A stretch of 8,274 bases of DNA. It comes from Alphaproteobacteria bacterium (GTDB lineage Bacteria; Pseudomonadota; Alphaproteobacteria; Puniceispirillales; Puniceispirillaceae). The stretch covers positions 1 through 8,274 of the forward strand of contig JAACDT010000009.1 in NCBI GenBank assembly GCA_009936885.1. Reading direction: 5' to 3'. The notes under the pieces were generated by a model, which was given only the letters and a program-made list of their open reading frames with translations, had not been told where the DNA came from and did not search any database. Shown here piece by piece: positions 1-6,657 of the stretch. The first letter of the stretch is position 1. Each line of letters opens with the position of its first letter. The position numbers were made by a program, and so were the translations under genes.

Positions 1-66
1 ATTAGAGTTAATTAATCTGATTTTTCTCTCAACCTATGAAACTATTGGCTTATTTTTATCTTTATG

Positions 67-96
67 TTTCCAATCTGGGTAACTAATCAGTATTAT
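67..96 (+). promoter_or_regulatory. Possible weak sigma-70 promoter for the dehydrogenase/Gfo-Idh operon
   Basis: A -35-like TTTCCA at 67-72 is followed after 18 bases by a -10-like TATTAT at 91-96. This would start transcription near base 103, about 24 bases ahead of the ATG at 127. Both boxes are partial matches, and an AT-rich spacer gives such matches by chance. The rest of bases 1-126 shows nothing convincing. One forward frame is open from the left edge to a TAA at 80-82, but it is too short to call the tail of an upstream gene. Confidence 0.28.
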
Positions 97-126
97 CCTT
101 TCAGTTGTTCAACAGGGAGTTATACA

Positions 127-1002
127 ATGATTCTTGGGTTAATAGGCGTTGGTAAAATGGGACGCGCAATTTGTGAGCGTCTAATGGAAACAGGGAACGA
201 GCTTATAGTGTGGAATCGTTCCCCTGAAAAAATAGGTGATTTAGAAGGTGTTACAATAGCAGCAACACCTGCAGAGGTCGCATCTTCGGCGGAAATTATA
301 ATTTCTGTTTTGGCAAATGATAATGCAACTCAGTCTGCTTATTTTGATGATGGCGGATTAACAACCATTTCGCTTAATGGAAAGCTGATTATTGAGATAT
401 GTACCTCGTCTCCAGAACGTGCGGTTGAACTTGAGAAAGCAGGTTTAGATAAGGGCGGGCAATTTATCGAATCTCCAGTTGGAGGAACCGTAAAGCCAGC
501 AAAAGAGGGCACTTTGCTTGCGCTAGTTGCTGGGGATAATGCCGCGTTTGAGAGAGCAAAGCCAATTTTAGAGCAAATGACGAGAAGAATTGAATATCTA
601 GGCGAGACCGGTGCGGCAGCTGCTATGAAACTTGCAATAAATTTGCCTTTGATGGTTTATTGGGGCGCTCTCGGAGAAGCGGTTGCAATGGCAACAAGCA
701 AAGATATTAGTGCTGAACAGGCAATGAGTATTTTAGTTGATAGCTCTGGTGCTATTGGGGCAGCAAAAGTCAGATGCCAGCCGATATTAGAGATGATGAG
801 GGAGGGTCACTCATCAGCCTCCAATTTTACAATGTTTAATGCCATTAAAGATATGAAACTAATGGTTGGTACTGCTCAATCAATGGGAATTGAAAGCCCG
901 ATTATTGATGCAGCACGGAAAACTGCTGAAGATGCAGCAGAAGATGGTTGGGCAGCACATGATGCTTCATTACTAGCTGCCTGGCGCAGTAGTAAATCGT
1001 AA
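127..1002 (+). CDS. NAD(P)-dependent beta-hydroxyacid dehydrogenase (3-hydroxyisobutyrate dehydrogenase family)
   Basis: A 291-residue cytosolic enzyme, normal length for the family, expected to interconvert a small beta-hydroxy acid and its aldehyde or keto form. The N-terminal Rossmann domain starts with GLIGVGKMG (residues 4-12). Asn30-Arg31 after the second beta strand is the pattern usually linked to NADP(H) preference. The substrate loop is ESPVGGT (115-121), a variant of the family's DxPVSGG. The catalytic lysine is Lys168 with Asn172 in MKLAIN, and KDMKL (241-245) lies in the helical C-terminal domain. Keeping Lys168 argues against an imine reductase. The start at 127 is preferred over an in-frame ATG at 64 because AGGGAG (114-119) sits seven bases upstream and the Rossmann strand begins at once; the longer form adds 21 unrelated residues. 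It is first in an operon, 13 bases before the next gene. The family is secure; the substrate is unknown. Confidence 0.9.
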   Translation: MILGLIGVGKMGRAICERLMETGNELIVWNRSPEKIGDLEGVTIAATPAEVASSAEIIISVLANDNATQSAYFDDGGLTTISLNGKLIIEICTSSPERAVELEKAGLDKGGQFIESPVGGTVKPAKEGTLLALVAGDNAAFERAKPILEQMTRRIEYLGETGAAAAMKLAINLPLMVYWGALGEAVAMATSKDISAEQAMSILVDSSGAIGAAKVRCQPILEMMREGHSSASNFTMFNAIKDMKLMVGTAQSMGIESPIIDAARKTAEDAAEDGWAAHDASLLAAWRSSKS

Positions 1003-1015
1003 GAAAGGAAATTAA

Positions 1016-2011
1016 ATGTTACCAGTAGCACTTGTTGGATTTGGTTGGTGGGGTCGCACCATTGCCTCTAGATTAAAAGAAAATAGTCTTTTTGAGTTGG
1101 TTTGCGTTGTTGAACCAAATGCAGATGCGCATAGCGATATAATTGAGATGGGTCTTACGCCAATTTTAGATTTTGACGAAGCTGTCAAAATGGAAAATGT
1201 ACGTGCCCTTATTCTAACATCACCAAATGATTTGCATGATCAGCAAATTGCCCAATCTGTTGCTGAGGGAAAACATGTTTTCTGTGAAAAACCGCTGTCC
1301 CTTACGTTTGATGGGGCTAGCAATAGTGTGAAGGCTTGTGAAGAGGCTGGGCTGGTATTGGGAATAGGCCATGAGCGCAGATTTGAGCCAGCAGTAATGG
1401 AAATCAAGCGTCTTTTAGATGAAAATGCCTTTGGTAACATTATGCATGCTGAATTGGCCTTTAGTCATGATAAGCTCATTAACCTTCCGCCTGGAAGTTG
1501 GAGAACATCAAAGACATTTGCACCAGCGGCAGGCATGACCCAGATGGGCATCCATCTAACCGATATTCTGATTTGGTATTTTGGTAAGGTTAAGTCTGTT
1601 TACGCTAATACTTCGAGCCGTTCTCTTGGTTGGGAGACAGGTGATGTTGTCGTTGTTCAGCTGTTATTTGAAGCAGGTATGACCGCAAATATTCAAGCTA
1701 TCCTTCATACACCTCATTTCCTTCGCACGCATATTTTCGGCTCTGAGATGTGGGCGGAGGTGCGAAACAGCACGCACCCTGATGAGACGACAGGTGTTGC
1801 TGATTTACAAGTTTATCGTTCTCTGGAAGATACGAAAACAACACGCTATGATTGGGCAGATTCAGTCTCTGCAAATCTTGAAAATTGGCGTTCGGCTATT
1901 GTTGATGGCACAGAATACCTCAATAAAAATTTCGAGATGATGCATAATATTGAGGTTTTGAATGCAATTATTAAATCTGCTGAAGAGGGAGAAGTTGTAA
2001 AGCTGTCTTAA
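1016..2011 (+). CDS. Gfo/Idh/MocA family NAD(P)-dependent oxidoreductase
   Basis: A 331-residue cytosolic oxidoreductase of the family that acts on sugars, inositols, sugar acids and similar polyols. The N-terminal Rossmann domain has GFGWWG (8-13). The hallmark EKP is at 91-93 in FCEKPLSLT and carries the catalytic-region lysine, Lys92. GHERRF (118-123) begins the second domain. The active-site stretch GMTQMGIHLTD (173-183) keeps His180 and Asp183, but Gln176 stands where many members have the Asp of DxGxH; several subfamilies have a similar MGxH form. No signal peptide is present. AAGGA at 1005-1009 lies six bases before the ATG, and the gap to the upstream dehydrogenase is 13 bases, so the two are co-transcribed and probably serve one pathway. 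The TAA stop overlaps the stop of the convergent permease gene. The family is certain; the substrate cannot be assigned. Confidence 0.9.
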   Translation: MLPVALVGFGWWGRTIASRLKENSLFELVCVVEPNADAHSDIIEMGLTPILDFDEAVKMENVRALILTSPNDLHDQQIAQSVAEGKHVFCEKPLSLTFDGASNSVKACEEAGLVLGIGHERRFEPAVMEIKRLLDENAFGNIMHAELAFSHDKLINLPPGSWRTSKTFAPAAGMTQMGIHLTDILIWYFGKVKSVYANTSSRSLGWETGDVVVVQLLFEAGMTANIQAILHTPHFLRTHIFGSEMWAEVRNSTHPDETTGVADLQVYRSLEDTKTTRYDWADSVSANLENWRSAIVDGTEYLNKNFEMMHNIEVLNAIIKSAEEGEVVKLS

Positions 2012-2763
2012 ATAGAATTGGCAAAAAACTGATAAATTTGTTTCATGCCAATTATCAGCATGAGCAGAAATAAAAGTTTCTTAAATAATTCTGAGTGAAT
2101 ATATGGGCGCAGTAGGGAGCCTAGTTTAAACCCTACTGTGCTAAATAATACCGCTGCTATGCTTAAAATAGCTGAACTTGAATTAAGTAAATTATTGTTT
2201 ATCAATCCGATGCTTAGGCCTAGTCCTCCAACTAAAAATATATATCCTACGGCACCAACGAATTCATTTCTGGATATGTCTAGTGAAGCAAAATAAATTA
2301 TAGCTGTGGACTGAATTCCCGTCATTCCGCTTAATAATCCCGAGCTTGCCCCTGCTATTATTTGCCAGACCGAGTGTGATGTAATTGGAAGTGTAAAAGT
2401 AAACAAACTATAAATAGCAAATAAAGCAAGTGCAAAACCAATTATAGCAGTAATTAGATCCACAGATATTTGTGTAAGTATCTGGCTTGATAGAAAACTT
2501 GCAAGTAGCATGAATAGCGCCATATACCTGTATTTTATAATTATGTACCTCCATTCTTTCTCTGAAAAAAGCTGCTGAATATTTGTCACTACAATAGGAA
2601 GTGCAATAACGGTTATAGCCGAAATGGGTGTAATAAATAGTGGAAGGATTGCCATGGCAACGACAGGCAACCCAATGCCAAAAACACCCTTCACACTGCC
2701 TGAAAGCACTAAGGCAAGCATTATTGAAGCTATCGTAAGAAAGCTATATGGTTCAAAAGTCAT
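2008..2763 (-). CDS. TauE/SafE (TSUP) family membrane permease, probable anion exporter
   Basis: A 251-residue, very hydrophobic inner-membrane protein with about eight membrane-spanning or re-entrant segments (roughly 7-22, 28-40, 45-62, 76-96, 102-122, 132-160, 168-187, 195-213, 226-243). It shows the two-fold repeat of the TSUP (old DUF81) family: GSVKGVFGIGLP (22-33) in the first half and GASSGLLSGMTG (138-149) in the second. Characterised relatives move sulfite, sulfoacetate or other small organic anions, mostly outward. The start ATG overlaps the last base of the upstream dehydrogenase stop (TAATG). There is no clear Shine-Dalgarno before it, so translation is probably coupled to that gene. 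Its stop shares TTAA with the convergent oxidoreductase. The pairing suggests that it exports or imports a compound linked to the dehydrogenase reaction, but the cargo is unknown. Confidence 0.86.
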   Translation of the reverse strand: MTFEPYSFLTIASIMLALVLSGSVKGVFGIGLPVVAMAILPLFITPISAITVIALPIVVTNIQQLFSEKEWRYIIIKYRYMALFMLLASFLSSQILTQISVDLITAIIGFALALFAIYSLFTFTLPITSHSVWQIIAGASSGLLSGMTGIQSTAIIYFASLDISRNEFVGAVGYIFLVGGLGLSIGLINNNLLNSSSAILSIAAVLFSTVGFKLGSLLRPYIHSELFKKLLFLLMLIIGMKQIYQFFANSI

Positions 2764-3626
2764 TAAACCAATTTTTGCTTATAAACTTCATAAACCGCAC
2801 CTGTATCATATGTAATAGGCACGCCCTTTTTCGCTACATCATATAATTTCTGGGTAACATCAAAAAGTGGAGTTGAACAATTGTTGCTTTTAATATCCTC
2901 ACTGATGACCGATATATCTTTATAAGCAATTGTCATATTTGCTGTAGCTGGTTCATAGGCATGGTCTATCATTAATGGCATACGCAAATCAGACATTTTT
3001 GATTGACCAGCTCCATTAGATAGTAATTCAAATATCATTTTGGGGTCTAAACCAAGAGTTATTCCGTAATTAAGGCTTTCTGCTGCAGCGCAATTATGAA
3101 CGTACACAGCATGATTTGCCACAAATTTTAGTTTAGAGCCATTTCCGAAAGGTCCGGCATAAAGGACTGACTTTGTAAAATGCTCTAATAGCGGTTTTAT
3201 TCTGGTAAATGCCTCTTCTGAACCACTGGCCATCATCACAAGATCAGCTACCGCTGCTTGCGCGCCAGTTCCGCTAACAGGGCAATCTAGTAGGATGGCG
3301 CCACAGCTGTCTAACATCTTTTTTGCAGCCTGTTTTGTTTCGAGAGTGAAAGTTCCGGTTTCCAATACAACTTGTCCTGGTTTTAAAATGCCACTCAGTT
3401 TTTGAGTCGCATCTGCAAGAATTTTTATATTTGCTAGGGATAAGATTACTAGCTCACACTCACCAAGCCAGTCACCATAGCTGGTCTGAGGCGTGCCGCC
3501 TGCCTTACTTAACATTTCTTGTGCAGCTGGATCTGGGTCAAAACCAGATACCGAAATGCCCCCTGCCAATAAGTTTCGAGCATATGCTCCGCCCATTGCG
3601 CCAAGTCCGATAATTCCCACGCCCAT
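2763..3626 (-). CDS. NAD-type beta-hydroxyacid dehydrogenase (3-hydroxyisobutyrate dehydrogenase family), second paralogue
   Basis: A 287-residue cytosolic dehydrogenase of the same superfamily as the gene at 127-1002 but clearly a different subgroup. GIIGLGAMGG (4-13) is the nucleotide-binding loop. Asp30 in GFDPDP is at the position where the other paralogue has Asn30-Arg31, and an acidic residue there normally favours NAD(H). The substrate loop is DCPVSGTGAQA (114-124). Catalytic Lys167 and Asn171 lie in GNGSKLKFVAN (161-171), and YKDIS (235-239) provides the conserved Lys-Asp of the helical domain. GGAG at 3632-3635 sits five bases ahead of the ATG. It is the first gene of a two-gene unit with the TSUP permease, and it is divergent from the FAH-family hydrolase, with which it shares a 132-base control region. 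All key residues are present, so it should be active. The substrate is unknown; hydroxyisobutyrate is only the family name. Confidence 0.9.
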   Translation of the reverse strand: MGVGIIGLGAMGGAYARNLLAGGISVSGFDPDPAAQEMLSKAGGTPQTSYGDWLGECELVILSLANIKILADATQKLSGILKPGQVVLETGTFTLETKQAAKKMLDSCGAILLDCPVSGTGAQAAVADLVMMASGSEEAFTRIKPLLEHFTKSVLYAGPFGNGSKLKFVANHAVYVHNCAAAESLNYGITLGLDPKMIFELLSNGAGQSKMSDLRMPLMIDHAYEPATANMTIAYKDISVISEDIKSNNCSTPLFDVTQKLYDVAKKGVPITYDTGAVYEVYKQKLV

Positions 3627-3758
3627 GATAACTCCGTTTTGTTATTATTGTTAATCCAGCAGTTTTTTTTATTAATTAACATGTTGATATTATTATGTTC
3701 ACATTTATCGATAATTGGCTAGAGTATTTTTAGTAAATAACCAGAAGGAAGGAGCGTT
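3627..3758. promoter_or_regulatory. Divergent control region with palindromic candidate operators
   Basis: This very AT-rich 132-base spacer separates two outward-facing genes, so it must hold at least one promoter for each. It contains the perfect palindromes TTAATTAA (3672-3679), AACATGTT (3678-3685) and TTATCGATAA (3705-3714). Outer arms ATGT (3681-3684) and ACAT (3701-3704) form a loose inverted pair. For the rightward gene, TTCACA (3698-3703) and TAGAGT (3720-3725) with a 16-base spacer make a plausible promoter, and TTATCGATAA lies inside that spacer, where a repressor would block it. No equally clear leftward promoter was seen. No regulator gene is in the window, so any regulator is encoded elsewhere. 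Palindromes in AT-rich DNA can be chance. Confidence 0.45.
3745..3754 (+). promoter_or_regulatory. Extended ribosome binding site of the FAH-family gene
   Basis: AAGGAAGGAG carries two overlapping Shine-Dalgarno matches. The first (AAGGA) lies nine bases and the second (GGAG) four bases before the ATG at 3759, so together they cover the usual spacing. This fixes the start codon and suggests good translation. Confidence 0.7.
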
Positions 3759-4628
3759 ATGAAACTCGCAACTGTAAAGGATAATGGTAACATAAAAGCA
3801 GGCATGATTATCGGCGATGAGTTTGTCTGTTGTGTTGAAGGAGAGGGGGCCGATATGGCTGTCCTATCTATTATACGCAATGGTAATATGGCATCTTGGG
3901 ACGATATCATCGATACTGCTGAGAGAAGAGATTTAACCGATGTTCAGATACTAGCTCCGATACCGTATCTCATCAGAGATATGGTATGTGTTGGAAAAAA
4001 TTACTATGCACATGCAAAGGAGTTTTTTGATTCAGGTTTCGATGCAACTCAGAAAGAAACAATTCCATCTGAGCCCATAATTTTCACCAAAGCAATGACA
4101 TCGCTAATTGGGCCAAATGATGCCATTAATGCCTCAATTGATCCAACAGAATCTGTTGATTATGAAGGTGAGCTTGGTGTGATAATTAGCAAAACAGCGC
4201 GGCGTGTTGCCAAAGCTGATTGGCAGGATTACGTATTTGGGTATGTCATTATCAATGATGTCACTTCTCGTGAGTTGCAGAAAAAGCATAACCAATGGAC
4301 AATTGGAAAAGGCTTGGATACGTTTGGACCGATGGGTCCTTATATTGTGACCAAGGATGAAATAGGTGATTTGCCATCTATGCAAATTCAAACCCTTGTG
4401 AATAATGAGGTTCGCCAGCAAGCAGAGGTTCGCGATCTCATATTTGACATACCAACTTTAATTGAAACTCTTACCTTAACAGGGACACTTCTTGCAGGAG
4501 ATATAATTGCAACTGGAACACCTGTTGGTGTAGGTATAGGTTTCAACCCTCCGAAGTTTTTGAAATCTGGAGATGTTGTTACAATCAACGTTACAGGATT
4601 GGGGTCACTTACAAATCCTGTTATTTAA
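3759..4628 (+). CDS. Fumarylacetoacetate hydrolase (FAH) family protein
   Basis: A 289-residue cytosolic metal-dependent enzyme. The family includes 2-hydroxyhepta-2,4-diene-1,7-dioate isomerases, acylpyruvate hydrolases and oxaloacetate decarboxylases, acting on 2,4-dioxo or beta-keto acids. A small N-terminal domain (about 1-65) is followed by the FAH barrel. KNYYAHAKE (80-88) supplies the usual His-Glu pair, His85 and Glu88. Expected Mg/Mn ligands are Glu136 and Glu138 in DYEGELG (134-140) and Asp167 in NDVTSR (166-171). GKGLDTFGPMGP (183-194) and ATGTPVGVGIG (251-261) are classic signatures. All catalytic positions appear intact, so it should be active. The gene stands alone: it is divergent from the NAD-type dehydrogenase and convergent with the ABC operon, so co-regulation with the dehydrogenase/permease pair is likely. 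The exact reaction (C-C hydrolysis, decarboxylation or isomerisation) cannot be chosen from sequence. Confidence 0.9.
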   Translation: MKLATVKDNGNIKAGMIIGDEFVCCVEGEGADMAVLSIIRNGNMASWDDIIDTAERRDLTDVQILAPIPYLIRDMVCVGKNYYAHAKEFFDSGFDATQKETIPSEPIIFTKAMTSLIGPNDAINASIDPTESVDYEGELGVIISKTARRVAKADWQDYVFGYVIINDVTSRELQKKHNQWTIGKGLDTFGPMGPYIVTKDEIGDLPSMQIQTLVNNEVRQQAEVRDLIFDIPTLIETLTLTGTLLAGDIIATGTPVGVGIGFNPPKFLKSGDVVTINVTGLGSLTNPVI

Positions 4629-4658
4629 TCAATTTTAATTAAGCATGATTTTACGCAT

Positions 4659-4690
4659 AAAAAAGGGCGCTTGATATAACTCAAGCGCCC
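4659..4690 (-). terminator. Rho-independent terminator of the ABC operon, probably bidirectional
   Basis: A perfect 10-bp stem, GGGCGCTTGA (4665-4674) with TCAAGCGCCC (4681-4690), closes a six-base loop. On the minus strand it is followed by six Ts (4664-4659), the standard intrinsic terminator for the binding-protein gene ending at 4713. On the plus strand the stem is followed by the weaker AAATCTATTTTAT, so it may also stop transcripts of the FAH-family gene ending at 4628, less efficiently. Confidence 0.88.
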
Positions 4691-4712
4691 AAATCTATTT
4701 TATAATGCTAGA

Positions 4713-5762
4713 TTAACCGTTTTTAGCCATCCATGCATCAGCAGCTGCTTCAACTGCCGCACGATCGAAGTTGTTTGCACAGCCTTCGAATACGTGTGTA
4801 AGATAATCATTTGTATCATAATCTGCGTCTACTGCACCGATCATCTTCATATCATTGTTAACTGTAAGCCATGCAGACTCAGCTACCAAGCCATATAATG
4901 TGTCACCTTCTGGTGGTAACTGAAGTTTTGCCACAGCTGCTAAGTAGGAATTACCCACTGATTCAACTTCCCACTGTGCTGGCGAACCATCAGGTGCCTT
5001 TGACATAGCTGCAATGATATCTAGGTTGTAGTGACCAACGTGCACACCCATTGAGTATGCTTTTAGGAAACGACAATATTTGTCATAGTTATCCATCATT
5101 GTTGCGCCGTTAACAGCATATGTGTTTGCAGGAGCAACTTTTGCTGATGGAGGTGTGATATCTCTTACAATAACACCTTTGGTTGCAAGTGCTGCCAAGT
5201 CAGAAATTGAACCTGCGAATGCAGCAGCTGTTCCTTTTAGAAATACGTTTGCCAATGTAGGACCCGCGTCACCAACAACAACTGTGCTAATACCATCAGT
5301 ATTTGAATCAGCATGAGCTAATGCAACTTTTAGAGAAGCAAGGTCACGGTCTGATGCAAGACCAACAGTCTTACCTTTTAGCTCAGTTACGCTTTGAAGT
5401 GGGCTATCATCATTTACATAAACACCCTCTGGTGCTGAACTATGAACTGAATAGGCAGTTTTTAAACCCATACCTGCAGCGGCACCCTGGAAAACCTGAG
5501 GGCCGTCAAGCATTGCAAAGTCAGCTTGTCCATTTAATAGGAAAGCCTGATATGGAACGGTTGTATCACCATCAAGATATGTTGGGTCAATACCTTGCTC
5601 CTCATAAAATCCTAGCTGTGCACTGATATGTGACGGCCAGAAAATCATTGACGGATAAGAAGGTTGGATAATTGTGATTTTATCCAGGTGCCCGCCAGCC
5701 ATAGCTGACATTGGCGATATCACTGCAACTGCTATCGCGGTCGCTAATATTTTTTTAAGCAT
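4713..5762 (-). CDS. ABC transporter periplasmic substrate-binding protein, NMT1/SsuA/TauA-like
   Basis: A 349-residue secreted protein that captures the substrate of the ABC importer. Residues 1-22 form a signal peptide: Lys3-Lys4, a hydrophobic core, and a probable cut after Ala-Met-Ala before Gly23. The mature part reads as the NMT1/THI5-like (NitT/TauT) fold. LGFYEEQGID (50-59) and FLLNGQADFAMLDGP (74-88) are typical of lobe 1, and ELKGKTVGL (127-135) marks the hinge-proximal strand. Two cysteines (220, 328) could pair in the periplasm. The ATG at 5762 is chosen over one at 5783 because AAGGGAG (5775-5769) is six bases upstream and the signal peptide then begins normally. It is the last gene of the operon, 58 bases beyond the permease, and is followed by the terminator. 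It has no lipobox. The family covers nitrate, sulfonates, pyrimidines and aromatic acids, so the ligand is open. Confidence 0.88.
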   Translation of the reverse strand: MLKKILATAIAVAVISPMSAMAGGHLDKITIIQPSYPSMIFWPSHISAQLGFYEEQGIDPTYLDGDTTVPYQAFLLNGQADFAMLDGPQVFQGAAAGMGLKTAYSVHSSAPEGVYVNDDSPLQSVTELKGKTVGLASDRDLASLKVALAHADSNTDGISTVVVGDAGPTLANVFLKGTAAAFAGSISDLAALATKGVIVRDITPPSAKVAPANTYAVNGATMMDNYDKYCRFLKAYSMGVHVGHYNLDIIAAMSKAPDGSPAQWEVESVGNSYLAAVAKLQLPPEGDTLYGLVAESAWLTVNNDMKMIGAVDADYDTNDYLTHVFEGCANNFDRAAVEAAADAWMAKNG

Positions 5763-5787
5763 ATTTTTCTCCCTTACGCTCATTTTA

Positions 5788-5808
5788 AAAACCTCACATT
5801 AAGGTCTT
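5788..5808 (-). promoter_or_regulatory. Small hairpin between permease and binding-protein genes
   Basis: On the minus strand AAGACCT (5808-5802) can pair with AGGTTTT (5794-5788), one pair being G-U, around the seven-base loop TAATGTG. It lies in the only sizeable gap of the ABC operon, ahead of the binding-protein start. Such hairpins can protect the distal message and raise binding-protein output over the membrane parts. The stem is short and AT-rich, so this is a tentative call. Confidence 0.25.
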
Positions 5809-5820
5809 CACTTTTTTTGC

Positions 5821-6657
5821 CTACCCATTGACCATTAGTTTACGTTGCTTCTTTTTGGACACCCGCTCTAGACCTTTGGCATCACGCCAAAACACGATAC
5901 GTCTGTCCATCACTTCTGCAATGGTGAAAACTAATAGACCCATGATAGCCATCGTAACTAATGAAGCGAACGAGCCAGCCATATCTAGCCTAAACGCAAA
6001 TCGCTGCATTAGAATTCCTACCCCTTCAGTTGCTGATCCAAACTGCGCTACAATCGTGCCAAGTAACGCTGTCGTGATTGCAAGTTTTAATCCAGCAAAA
6101 ACCTCGGGTAATGCATTTGGAAGTTGTTGCTTCCAGAAATATTGTGACTGAGTTGCACCAATTGTCTGAAACAGCTCAATCGCTTCGTCATTCTTCTTTA
6201 ACAAACCAGTTAATGTATTAATAAATGGTGGGAAGAAACATACCAATGTTGCCAAAGCAATCTTGGATTCCCAGCCAAAACCGAACCAAGCAATAATTAA
6301 TGGAAGAACCGCAATACCAGGTGTTACATTAAAGACAACTGCATAAGGGGCAACATATCTTCTAAATGTTTCGTTAAACGCTGCTAGTACCGCTAATGTT
6401 GTTCCAATCGTTATTCCGTAAACAAATCCGATACTCATTTGTGCTAGCGTTGCAAAAAAATGCCAATATATCGTGCCTTGCTCGATGACTTCAAACTTTA
6501 CGAAAAGGCTATATAGCTTAGCTCCAATTTTTGACGGGCGAGGCAAAAATAACTCATTTAGTCCTCCATATCTTGCGTACACTTCCCATAAACCAAGGAC
6601 TAGGATAAAACTAAGTGAATATTTTAAAAACGATACCAAAAAGCTTACTGTTTTCAT
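5821..6657 (-). CDS. ABC transporter permease, NitT/TauT (SsuC/TauC-like), second subunit
   Basis: A 278-residue inner-membrane protein with about six membrane spans, the usual size for the family. The cytoplasmic coupling loop (EAA motif) is at 161-184. Its core is Gly167-Ala-Thr, and it keeps the two Leu-Pro pairs, Leu179-Pro180 and Leu183-Pro184, which dock on the ATPase. After it, GTIVAQFGSATEGVGILM (200-217) is the standard NitT/TauT follow-on segment. The C-terminus is lysine-rich (Lys-Lys-Lys at 268-270) and cytoplasmic. The ATG overlaps the TGA of the upstream permease by four bases (ATGA), and AGGGA (6669-6665) lies seven bases before the start. Translation is therefore coupled, consistent with 1:1 production of two unlike permeases. 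It most likely forms a heterodimer with the protein encoded at 6654-7511. The substrate is unknown. Confidence 0.9.
   Translation of the reverse strand: MKTVSFLVSFLKYSLSFILVLGLWEVYARYGGLNELFLPRPSKIGAKLYSLFVKFEVIEQGTIYWHFFATLAQMSIGFVYGITIGTTLAVLAAFNETFRRYVAPYAVVFNVTPGIAVLPLIIAWFGFGWESKIALATLVCFFPPFINTLTGLLKKNDEAIELFQTIGATQSQYFWKQQLPNALPEVFAGLKLAITTALLGTIVAQFGSATEGVGILMQRFAFRLDMAGSFASLVTMAIMGLLVFTIAEVMDRRIVFWRDAKGLERVSKKKQRKLMVNG

Noticed and set aside
2..82. Forward frame open from the left edge to TAA at 80-82, possible tail of an upstream gene
   Set aside because: Only 26 codons, hydrophobic and AT-driven, with no recognisable family; a stretch this long without a stop is easily chance.
64..126. 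In-frame 21-residue N-terminal extension of the first dehydrogenase from an ATG at 64
   Set aside because: The extension has no resemblance to the family, no ribosome site precedes it, and the ATG at 127 has AGGGAG at good spacing directly before the Rossmann strand.
171..990. First dehydrogenase as an imine reductase
   Set aside because: Imine reductases share the Rossmann pattern but lack the catalytic lysine; Lys168 and Asn172 are present here.
3684..3704. Possible CRP/FNR-type site in the divergent spacer (TGTGAA on the minus strand)
   Set aside because: The second half-site does not match TCACA at the required spacing.
4134..4421. 95-codon minus-strand open frame inside the FAH-family gene
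   Set aside because: Opposite the metal-binding core of a conserved enzyme, with no upstream ribosome site or recognisable motif.
4659..4690. Hairpin as an attachment site or repeat element
   Set aside because: Position after two convergent genes, a perfect GC-rich stem and six Ts on the operon strand are fully explained by a terminator, and no second copy was seen.
5303..5626. 107-codon plus-strand open frame inside the binding-protein gene
   Set aside because: It lies wholly opposite a gene with clear signal peptide and family motifs. Its composition (rich in Gln, His and Leu) is what antisense of Ala/Leu-rich coding gives, and no family is recognisable.
5828..6151. 107-codon plus-strand open frame opposite the second permease
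   Set aside because: Antisense to the conserved coupling loop and membrane spans, with no recognisable domain; treated as a shadow.
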